Assembly: GCA_017527625.1 (NCBI GenBank)
Contig: JAFXPV010000046.1
Span: 1-9,517 of the forward strand
Direction of reading: 5' to 3'
DNA length: 9,517 nucleotides
DNA from: Bacteroidales bacterium
GTDB taxonomy: Bacteria > Bacteroidota > Bacteroidia > Bacteroidales > UBA932
Shown here: positions 1 to 7,200 of the stretch, piece by piece
How positions within the stretch are numbered: the first letter of the stretch is position 1
How the letters are laid out: each line of letters begins with the position of its first letter
Position numbers and translations under genes: made by a program
The notes under the pieces: generated by a model
What the model was told of the DNA's origin: nothing
What the model saw: only the letters and a program-made list of their open reading frames with translations
Databases searched by the model: none

Positions 1-27
1 GCAGCTCTTGTCTTCCATTTATTATAT

Positions 28-101
28 AGGATCGTAGCTCAGTTGGTTAGAGCGCTACACTGATAATGTAGAGGTCCGCGGTTCAACTCCGCGCGGTCCT
101 A
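28..101 (+). tRNA. trnI: tRNA-Ile (GAT anticodon)
   Basis: Decodes isoleucine AUC/AUU codons. The 74-nt cloverleaf closes completely. The acceptor stem AGGATCG (28-34) pairs with CGGTCCT (94-100) with one T-G wobble, and the discriminator is A101. The D arm is GCTC/GAGC, the anticodon stem CTACA/TGTAG encloses loop CTGATAA with GAT at 62-64, and the T arm is CGCGG-TTCAACT-CCGCG. The 3' CCA is not encoded, so it must be added after transcription. It lies 14 nt before tRNA-Ala and the pair probably forms one transcript ending at the terminator at 191-227. The Ile-Ala order is the one normally found in the 16S-23S spacer, but no rRNA sequence is visible here. Confidence 0.97.
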
Positions 102-115
102 CTCTCAAGCACAAT

Positions 116-189
116 GGGGGATTAGCTCAGTTGGCTAGAGCACCTGCCTTGCAAGCAGGGGGTCAAGGGTTCGACTCCCTTATTCTCCA
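116..189 (+). tRNA. trnA: tRNA-Ala (TGC anticodon)
   Basis: Decodes alanine GCN codons. It is a 74-nt cloverleaf. The acceptor stem GGGGGAT (116-122) pairs with ATTCTCC (182-188) through two G-T wobbles, and the discriminator is A189. The D arm is GCTC/GAGC, the anticodon stem CCTGC/GCAGG holds loop CTTGCAA with TGC at 150-152, and the T arm is AAGGG-TTCGACT-CCCTT. The CCA end is not encoded. It is the second gene of an Ile-Ala pair, and an intrinsic terminator begins 2 nt after it, so no 23S rRNA follows in the same transcript. Confidence 0.97.
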
Positions 190-190
190 C

Positions 191-227
191 AAAAAAAGAG
201 GACGCTGATTCAGCGCCCTCTTTTTTT
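191..227 (+). terminator. Rho-independent terminator of the tRNA pair
   Basis: The stem GAGG-a-CGCTG (198-207) pairs with CAGCG-c-CCTC (211-220), with a single A/C mismatch and a three-base loop ATT. It is flanked by A7 (191-197) on the left and T7 (221-227) on the right. Because the A and T tracts are symmetric it could terminate on either strand, but its position right after tRNA-Ala fits ending the tRNA transcript. Confidence 0.93.
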
Positions 228-475
228 GTGGGAATACCTCACCCCCTGTCGCTTCGCGACATCCCCCTCAAGGGGAATATGCCGGAACCTGTCTTCGCTG
301 TCGCTCAGCCAGAACCCGGGTGGCTCCGTGGCTCGTGTCCTTCGGACACATCCCACACTCCGCCACGGCGCTGAAGCGCCCTTTTCGCTTTCAGCGGTGC
401 GTCTTTTTTTGTGGAGTTTCCGCACCCCTTCGTGGCTCAATGTCTTCGACATTTCGCACACCTTGCCCGCTGGCA
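228..475. repeat. Non-coding cluster of hairpins and diverged direct repeats
   Basis: I see no credible gene between the terminator and the esterase promoter. The stretch is packed with small perfect hairpins: TGTCGC-TTC-GCGACA (247-261), CCCC-tcaa-GGGG (264-275), GTGTCC-TTC-GGACAC (335-349), GGCGC-TGAA-GCGCC (367-380) and AATGTC-TTC-GACATT (439-453). Direct repeats are also visible. The 13-mer TCTTTTTTTGTGG occurs at 219-231 and 402-414, and CACCCC occurs at 240-245 and 423-428, both with a 183-bp offset. GTGGCTC plus a TTC-loop hairpin plus CACAC occurs at about 328-358 and 432-460. Three of the hairpins share the TTC loop, and the stems change in a compensated way while the flanks stay similar. 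This suggests related copies of a short palindromic element. Open frames through it are short and give low-complexity Arg/Ser/Pro-rich translations. The family identity is unknown. Confidence 0.7.
364..410 (+). terminator. Possible degenerate second terminator-like hairpin
   Basis: CGCTGAA (369-375) pairs with TTCAGCG (390-396) over a 14-nt loop. The stem can extend through CAC (364-366) with GTG (397-399) past a GG bulge. A T7 run follows at 404-410, leading into the same TTTTTTTGTGG sequence as the first terminator. The T tract starts 4-7 nt after the stem base, so function is uncertain. It may only be a decayed duplicate of the terminator at 191-227. Confidence 0.35.
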
Positions 476-506
476 TAAAGAAACACTAAGTGAGACAATT
501 TATTTA

Positions 507-514
507 TACCTTTG
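507..514 (+). promoter_or_regulatory. Candidate -7 promoter box for the esterase
   Basis: TACCTTTG matches the Bacteroidota -7 consensus TAnnTTTG exactly and lies 25 bp before the esterase ATG, in an AT-rich patch (about 481-539) that contrasts with the GC-rich repeats upstream. No good TTTG -33 element sits at the usual 19-21 bp spacing, so the call rests on the -7 box and position only. Confidence 0.5.
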
Positions 515-539
515 TTCAAGTACTATTAAAACAATCAAG

Positions 540-1883
540 ATGAAAAATACCAAGTTAGTTCTTTTGTGTGTCGTGGCCTCGATGATGATGGCCTGTGCTC
601 CTAAATTGACGGATACTGTAACGGTTGAAGGCGGAATGCTTCGCGGTGTGCTGACGGAAAATCCTGAAGTAATTGTTTTCAAAGGCGTGCCGTATGCAGC
701 CGCACCTGTGGGTGACCTTCGATGGGCTCTTCCCAAGCCCGTAATTCCCTGGGAAGGTGTAAAGGTCGCCGATACTTTCGGCGCTCCTTCAGTGCAGCGC
801 GGCCGTCAGGCAGGCTCTTTTTACTATAAGGAATTTCAACCCGAGCCCCTGCCTGAGACAAGCGAGGATTGCCTGTTTCTGAACGTATGGGCTCCTGCAA
901 AAACAGTCGGCCATCCTGAAGCCAAGCTTCCCGTAGCGATGTGGATACACGGCGGCGCATATTCCGGCGGTTGCGGCAACGATGTCGCTTTTGACGGAGA
1001 GGCCTGGGCCACCCGCGGCGTCATCCTGGTGACCATCAACTACAGGCTTGGACTGCTCGGCTTTTTCTCACATCCCGAACTGACTGCTGAGAACGGCTAT
1101 GGTGGATCGGGAAACCAGGGCATCTATGACCAGCTGGCTGCAATAAAGTGGATATACAACAATATTGAAGCATTTGGCGGCGATCCGAAACAGATTACAA
1201 TTATGGGACAGAGCGCAGGCGCCGGCAGCGTCAAGACCCTTGCAGCTTCGCCTCTCACAAAAGGCCTTGTAAGCAAGGCAATAATCCAGAGTGGCGGCGG
1301 TCTCGGAGAATTCCTCAGCGGAGGCAATTCCAGCACTCCCCTGAGCACCTATGACGAGCGTGGCAAGAAGATGATGGATGATGCAGGCCTGTATACTCTT
1401 GCAGATATGCGCAAGGCTTCTCTTGAGGATCTCGCTAAAGTGCGTTCAGGTATGGGCGGAACCCATCCCGACGGATATTTGATTCCCAAGAGTTTCGACG
1501 AGGCAGCCTATGCAGGCCAGCTTCTCGACATTCCATATATGATAGGCAGCAACGGTGATGATATGGGCGATATGCGTGGCGCCATCAGCGCATTCTGCGC
1601 GCTGCGCTCAACTCAGAGCAAGGAACCCGTCTATCACTATTTCTTCGACCGCAAACTTCCGGGTGACGATTCGGGCGCTTTCCATTCTGCCGAATTATGG
1701 TATATGTTCCATACTCTTGGCCGCAGCTGGCGTCCTATGACTGAGCACGATTACGAACTCAGCGACAAAATGATGGATTACTGGACCAACTTCGTTAAGT
1801 TCGGTAATCCCAACGGCAACGGAGTCGCAGGTCCCTGGAAGAATTCAACAGCCGACGATCCCTACATCGAGGAACTGAAATAG
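540..1883 (+). CDS. Type-B carboxylesterase family lipoprotein
   Basis: Predicted serine ester hydrolase (alpha/beta-hydrolase fold, COesterase family) of 447 residues; its substrate cannot be told from sequence. The N-terminus is a lipoprotein signal peptide with lipobox MMAC at Cys19, so it is probably anchored in the envelope. Family landmarks follow in order: FKGVPYAAAPVGDLRW (48-62), SEDCLFLNVWAP (108-119), oxyanion-hole HGG (137-139), and nucleophile motif GQSAG with Ser225. The acidic residue is probably within GSNGDDMGD (336-344), and the catalytic His is probably His382 in AFHSAELWYMF. The protein is shorter than the roughly 500 residues common in the family; the stretch between the acidic motif and the VYHYFF strand is compact. 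The ATG at 540 was chosen because it begins the signal peptide; an in-frame ATG at 411 would add 43 residues encoded by the hairpin repeats and put the signal peptide inside the protein. No Shine-Dalgarno is visible. It converges on pbpC, with one base between the two stop codons. Confidence 0.9.
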   Translation: MKNTKLVLLCVVASMMMACAPKLTDTVTVEGGMLRGVLTENPEVIVFKGVPYAAAPVGDLRWALPKPVIPWEGVKVADTFGAPSVQRGRQAGSFYYKEFQPEPLPETSEDCLFLNVWAPAKTVGHPEAKLPVAMWIHGGAYSGGCGNDVAFDGEAWATRGVILVTINYRLGLLGFFSHPELTAENGYGGSGNQGIYDQLAAIKWIYNNIEAFGGDPKQITIMGQSAGAGSVKTLAASPLTKGLVSKAIIQSGGGLGEFLSGGNSSTPLSTYDERGKKMMDDAGLYTLADMRKASLEDLAKVRSGMGGTHPDGYLIPKSFDEAAYAGQLLDIPYMIGSNGDDMGDMRGAISAFCALRSTQSKEPVYHYFFDRKLPGDDSGAFHSAELWYMFHTLGRSWRPMTEHDYELSDKMMDYWTNFVKFGNPNGNGVAGPWKNSTADDPYIEELK

Positions 1884-1884
1884 T

Positions 1885-4155
1885 CTACATCGCTGTGAAG
1901 CGGACGGCGGCGGAGTGGCCGTTGGCATCGATGAGGGTCAGGGTGTGGGGGCCGTGCTCGGGAATGATCTTGAGTTTGTGTTCGCCGTGGGAGGTTTCGC
2001 CGAGGTAGCTGCCGTCAAGGTGCCAGTAGATTGTGGCCTGCGGGTCGCTGTGGGCTGCGGAGCATATTATGCCCTGGCTGCGGGCGTCGAGTGCGACCGG
2101 AGCTGCGACCTGCATTCCTTGCTGGGGATAGATGATTTCAATGACGCCTGAGGCTCTGGAACCGGTGTAGTTCGGATGGTAGGGAGGCAGCGGGCGGTAG
2201 TCGCTGTGGCTTTTCATATAATACCATTCCTGGGCGGGGGAGAGGACGAAGCGGGAGACGTTCTGGATTTCGGCCACCGGCCAGCAGTCGCTGTCGACCT
2301 GATATTTCCCGTCAGGGCTGATGTGCACAAGTTTGTGATAGGGACAAAGCTCCGGTCGGCGTGGAGCGTTGGGCACAAGGACCGGGATTGTGCCGTCGGC
2401 CTCGCACAGTTCAGTCGCCGGATGGCCGCTCAGGCTGCAGCATTCTATTTCTTCCAGCGAATCGTCGGGCTGTGCGAACCATCCGGTCGAAGGCAGCAGG
2501 CCGAAAAGGTCGAACATCAGAGGGGCTGCATAGCCGACTCCGGTGAGCAGGGGGCGGCCTTCGCCGTTGCAGTTGCCAACCCAGACTGCCACTACATAGT
2601 CGGGGGTGGCTCCGACGGCCCAGGCATCGCGATTGCCGTAGCTCGTGCCTGTCTTCCAGGCTATCTGACGGCTCGCGTGGAAGGTGTGCCAGTCGCCTTC
2701 CTCTTCCGGGCGGTTGACCTCGGTCAGGGCGTCGAAGGTGCACCAGACGGCACCGCGTGAGAGGGGGCTGCTCTTGGAGGACTTGATGTCCTGCAGCGAA
2801 TTAGCCATCGTCGCATATGCCTGCGCCAAGTCCCAGAGCTTGATTTCAGCACCACCCAGGATCAGCGAAAGACCGTATGTGTCGGCTCCGCGGGTTATGG
2901 TGGTGAAGCCGGCCTGCTGCAGCAGCAGGATGAATTTCTCGACGCCGTATTCGTGCAGCATACGCACGGAAGGCACGTTCAGTGAACGCCTGATGACGTC
3001 CGATGCCGGCACGGCTCCGTCGAATGTATGGTTGTAGTTGCTCGGGGAGAAATCTTTGTAGTGGAAAGGAATGTCCGAAACCAGCATCTGCGGCAGGATC
3101 AGCCCCTCGTCCAGCATAGCGGCATAAAGCAGGGGCTTGAGGGTGCTGCCGCTGCTGCGCGGAGCCTGCACCACGTCCACGTTGTCTCCGTGGGCTCCGG
3201 AGTCGTGGCTGATGTTGCCGCAGTAGGCCAGGGGCCGGCCGCTGTGCACATCGAGGATGACCGTTGCCGCATTGAACACCTCATTGGTGGCGAACACTTC
3301 CCCGTGGCGTTGCAGCACTTCCTCTGCACGCTGTTGCAGAGTGAAGTCTATGCTGCTCCCGATGCGGGTGTCGCCCTGCACCTTGCGTTGTGTCTCGAGA
3401 TAATGGTAGGCAAACTCCGGAAGTTGGTGCGGCTTGTCGGGCAGGGGTTCGTCTTTGGCAAGGGCGCACGAGAGGGAATCTATGTCCCCGGCGGCACAGA
3501 GCTGGTCGAGAAGGAAGTTGCGCTTGGCAAGCAGTGCTTCGCGGCTTCTGCCGGGATGTATCATTGCCGGAGAGTTGGGGAGGACGGCCAGCGTGGCGCT
3601 TTCAGCCCACGACAGTTGTTCGGCAGGCATACCGAAATATCTCCAGGCAGCAGCTTCGAGTCCTACGACATTGCCGCCGAACGGGGCGTTGGATGCGTAC
3701 ATCGCGAGGATTTCCTTCTTGCTCTTGTAAAGCTCCAGCCTCAGCGCGAGGACCATCTCCCAAATTTTCTCACTTATGGTGCGGGGCGGATTGCCACGGC
3801 TCAGGCGGATGGTCTGCATAGTGATCGTGCTTGCACCGCTGCGGATCTCGCCGCTGCTCAGATTGAGCCGCAGCGCCCTTGCCAGCGCCAGCGGGTCAAC
3901 ACCGGGGTGATGCCAGAAACGCTTGTCTTCAAAACGGACGATCGCGCTGGCGAATTTTTCCGGAACGTCGTCAGATGCGGGAAACCTCCACTGCCCGTCA
4001 GCTGCGATGCGGGCGCTCAGCAGACGGCCGTCGCTGCTTTCCAGCACTGCGCTGACCGGGTCGTCAAAAAGCTGTCGCGGACGCAGCGCCAGCGCCAGCA
4101 GTCCTGCGACCGCCACAATGCCGATGAGTATGTAGATATTCTTGCGCAATGACAA
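1885..4155 (-). CDS. pbpC: Penicillin-binding protein 1C
   Basis: Bifunctional peptidoglycan synthase: it polymerises lipid II and crosslinks stem peptides on the outer face of the inner membrane. Numbered from a TTG start at 4155, it has 756 residues. A membrane anchor lies at about 6-24. The glycosyltransferase 51 domain has EDKRFWHHPG (catalytic Glu76), GASTITMQ (107-114), RTISEKIWE (125-133) and KKEILAMYASNAPFGG (146-161). The transpeptidase has nucleophile motif STLK (Ser337), SLN (391-393) and KTGTS (501-505). A Cys-containing linker (about 572-624) leads to a C-terminal domain (about 670-756) like the BiPBP_C domain specific to PBP1C. No in-frame ATG lies near the anchor. The only upstream one (4302) would add 49 residues that are antisense to the macroglobulin signal peptide. 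TTG codons at 4155 and 4149 are therefore the likely starts; the former has a weak TAGG 10 nt upstream. It is divergent from the alpha-2-macroglobulin gene, its usual partner. Confidence 0.93.
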   Translation of the reverse strand: MSLRKNIYILIGIVAVAGLLALALRPRQLFDDPVSAVLESSDGRLLSARIAADGQWRFPASDDVPEKFASAIVRFEDKRFWHHPGVDPLALARALRLNLSSGEIRSGASTITMQTIRLSRGNPPRTISEKIWEMVLALRLELYKSKKEILAMYASNAPFGGNVVGLEAAAWRYFGMPAEQLSWAESATLAVLPNSPAMIHPGRSREALLAKRNFLLDQLCAAGDIDSLSCALAKDEPLPDKPHQLPEFAYHYLETQRKVQGDTRIGSSIDFTLQQRAEEVLQRHGEVFATNEVFNAATVILDVHSGRPLAYCGNISHDSGAHGDNVDVVQAPRSSGSTLKPLLYAAMLDEGLILPQMLVSDIPFHYKDFSPSNYNHTFDGAVPASDVIRRSLNVPSVRMLHEYGVEKFILLLQQAGFTTITRGADTYGLSLILGGAEIKLWDLAQAYATMANSLQDIKSSKSSPLSRGAVWCTFDALTEVNRPEEEGDWHTFHASRQIAWKTGTSYGNRDAWAVGATPDYVVAVWVGNCNGEGRPLLTGVGYAAPLMFDLFGLLPSTGWFAQPDDSLEEIECCSLSGHPATELCEADGTIPVLVPNAPRRPELCPYHKLVHISPDGKYQVDSDCWPVAEIQNVSRFVLSPAQEWYYMKSHSDYRPLPPYHPNYTGSRASGVIEIIYPQQGMQVAAPVALDARSQGIICSAAHSDPQATIYWHLDGSYLGETSHGEHKLKIIPEHGPHTLTLIDANGHSAAVRFTAM

Positions 4156-4159
4156 TGAA

Positions 4160-4201
4160 ATTTTGCCTACATTAGTATTCTCAAACAAAATTAGGCAAAA
4201 T
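4160..4201. promoter_or_regulatory. Perfect 10-bp inverted repeat in the divergent promoter
   Basis: ATTTTGCCTA (4160-4169) and TAGGCAAAAT (4192-4201) are exact reverse complements separated by 22 bp. They sit symmetrically between the pbpC start (4155) and the macroglobulin start (4214). A two-turn operator for a dimeric regulator is one reading. Another is a pair of mirrored TTTTG -33-like promoter elements. The repeat is seen directly; its function is inferred. Confidence 0.5.
4186..4193 (-). promoter_or_regulatory. Candidate -7 box for pbpC
   Basis: On the minus strand TAATTTTG matches TAnnTTTG exactly, 30 bp upstream of the proposed TTG start at 4155. No convincing -33 element is found at normal spacing. 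The box overlaps the right arm of the inverted repeat, so a protein bound there would be placed to block it. I found no equally good -7 box for the macroglobulin; the nearest, TATTCTTG (4137-4144, +), has one mismatch and lies inside pbpC. Confidence 0.35.
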
Positions 4202-4213
4202 AATATAGTCGAT

Positions 4214-7200
4214 ATGAAAAAGATTTTCGTTGCATTGAGTCTTGTACTGACATCAGTATTTCTTGTGTCTTGCGGCAGCGGAGCTGATTGTGTCGCCGAC
4301 ATCTCTAAAGAAATCCGTGTAGACGATCCTGTTACCGTCCGTCTGTTTGATTCCTATGTCCTGAAGGACAACGACCAGACCTTACAGGCAGCCCAAAAGG
4401 CGATATCTATCACGCCCAAGGTTGATTTCAACGTCCAGGTGGTGGACAATCAGACCCTTTGTATCGTTCCTGTCCAGCCTCTGGAGTATAATACGACTTA
4501 CAAAGTTACAGCCGACTTCGGTGCCGTGGCAGGCAACCCCGGCGGCAAGCAGACTTTCGAAATCAAGACCCTGGCACCGGTGCTGCTGTTCGATTACAGC
4601 AAGCTGTCCTGCTATTCAGGCATCGAAGACCGCTATCATATCGACCTTGAGATAACTTCTCCCGAAGCCCTTGACAGCAAGTATCTGGAAAATGGGTTTT
4701 CAGTAAAAGGAGCGGCAGCCCAGCTGGCTTGGGTGCATTCTGAAGACGGACGCGCCCACACAGTGACAGTTGGAAGCATTCAGGCCGCGGATAAGAAAGG
4801 CAAGGTGGAACTGGTCCACAACTGGCCGAAATATGCAGCCGAGGGTTCCCGCAGTTTCGTGGTGCCGGCCAAAGGCGTCTTCGAAGTAGTGGACAGTGAA
4901 GTCAGCTCGGATCCCTACGGTGTGGAGATAGCTTTCTCCGCATCTCTCGACACCAAGCAAGATTTCAGCAGCCTGGTGTCTATGCCGGGTGCCGGCCGTC
5001 TTTCCTTCATTGCAGTTGAGAATGTACTGAGGATAGTTCCCGCCCTTCAGGCTGAAGACCGTCAGTTCATCTCTGTGAGCAAAGGCATCCGCAGCGAAAA
5101 GGGAAGCAAGCTGGAAGCTGACTTCGAGCGCTGGCTCGACATCCCGAGCGGCGAACCTATGGTGAAATTCATTTCCCGCGGCGTGGTGATTCCTTCGTCA
5201 GGCGATATGAACATTCCTTTCCAGGCCATCAATTATGGCAAGGTGAGAGTCCGCGTAAAACAGATATACGAGAACAACGTGCTGCAGTTCCTGCAGGACA
5301 GCAAGCTAGGCGACACCTGGTGCTACACCGACAATGTGGCACGCGTGATCCTGGATACCACCCTGGTGCTCGGCGAGACCAATTCGGCGAAGCTGCGCAA
5401 CCTGAACACCTACGGACTTCACGTGGCGGACCTTGTGAAAGTCCAGCGCGGGGCCATCTACAGGCTTGAGATAAGGGGTGTGGACCCGCTCAAGGAGTTC
5501 AGCGAAGACCGCTATGAGAGCGATTATTATTTCGGCAGCTACTACGACTATGAAAACCGCGTGCGCAACCTGCTGGTGTCAGACCTTTCTGTCATCGGCA
5601 AAGGTTCGGACAAGGGAGAGTATACCGTCTTCGTGACGGACATACTCACAGCACAGCCTGTTTCCGGCGCCAAGGTGACCCTGTACAACTCTGTGAACCA
5701 GGTGATAGGAGAGGGCACGACTGCCTCCGGCGGCCGTTTTACCTGCTCTGTGAAGGACGACCAGGTGCAGACGGCTGTCATCACCAAGGGTGAGGATAAG
5801 AGCTATCTGACGATGGCATCCGGCAGTTCTATTTCGATGAGCGGCTTCGAAGTCGACGGTAATGCTTCACGCAAGGGACAGAAAGGCTACATATTCGGAG
5901 ACCGCGGCGTATGGCGTCCCGGCGATGACATCCATCTGACGTTCATCTCAATGCTGGACGACGGCGTGCTGCCGGCCGGCCACCCCGTGACAGCCACTCT
6001 CAACAATCCCCAGGGCCAGGTGATCAGCACCCTGGTAAACAATTCCGGACAGAACGGAATGTACAGTTTCACATTCACGACTCCCGAAGATGCGCCTACC
6101 GGCAACTGGGAGGCGGTAGTGATAGCAGGAGGCATAGTCTGGCACAAGACTGTCAAGATCGAGACCGTCAAGCCCAACAATATCGTCATAGACTTGAAGC
6201 TTAACGACAAGCCTGTCCTCGAAGGCAGGGACATCCGCGGCGACATAGATGCCCGCTGGCTGGTCGGTAATCCGGCAGCAGATCTGGAAACCCGAGTGGA
6301 GGTTGCCCTGTCGCGCGGCAAGACTGCTTTCGACAGCTACAAGGATTATGTGTTCGAAGACCGCTCACGCAGCTTCTCATCCCAGGATATGGAGCTCTTC
6401 AAAGGTAAGACGAACGAAAGCGGCCATACTTCATTCCGCACGTCACTCACCGCCGAAGGCACTGACGTGCCCGGTATGATTTCTGCCACATTCACCTCCC
6501 GCGTGTTTGAAAAGAGCGGCGATTTCAGCATTGACCGCTACACCACGACTCTCTCTCCTTTCGACACATATATAGGACTGGATGTTCCAGAGCAGGAAGA
6601 CGAATGGGGCGAGAGCTACCTCGACAAGGCCCGCAGCCATACCTTCCGCCTCGTAGCAGTTGACGGCAAAGGCAATCCTGTCAAAGGAAATGTCAAAGTC
6701 GATGTGGAAATCTACAAGATGGGCTGGAGCTGGTGGTGGAGTTCATCATCCGACGGCCTGGCTTCATACGCCAAGGATTCATACAACGAGCCCAGCAATG
6801 AATTCTCAGTCAATCTGACCGGAGGCTCCGGAGAGTTCAAGATGGACTTCTCGTCTGAGGACAGCGGATTCTGGTTCATCAGGGTGACAGACCCCAAGGG
6901 AGGTCACGCGACATCGGCCGTGACTATGGTCCGCAACAGCTATGAGTCAGCAGGAGCCGGCAGCTCCGACGCGGCGATACGACTGGCTATGTCCATCAAC
7001 AAAGAGCGTTTCAATGTCGGAGAGACTGCACAGATCAGCATCCCTTCAGCCAGCGGCGCCCGCGCACTCGTGTCCATAGAGAAAGGCCAGCGCGTGCTGA
7101 AGAGTTTCTGGGTTGAATGCAAAGGCGACAAGACCGACATTTCAGTACCCATAGAGGCGGGAATGGCTCCAAACGTATATGCCGCCGTCACTTTGATACA

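Noticed and set aside
165..189. tRNA-Ala 3' end as an attachment site for an integrated element
   Set aside because: I saw no direct repeat of the tRNA 3' end elsewhere in the window and no integrase gene.
210..489. Small open frames on both strands (88 aa minus, 87 aa plus) over the hairpin cluster
   Set aside because: They translate repeated palindromic DNA (for example a repeated GVR..HKKR pattern on the minus strand) and have no start context or recognisable domain.
411..539. N-terminal extension of the esterase frame from an ATG at 411
   Set aside because: It reads through the hairpin repeats and would put the lipoprotein signal peptide at residue 44; the ATG at 540 gives a standard signal peptide.
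3028..4152. 374-codon open frame antisense to pbpC
   Set aside because: The opposite strand has every PBP1C catalytic motif; this frame is a GC-rich shadow without domain features.
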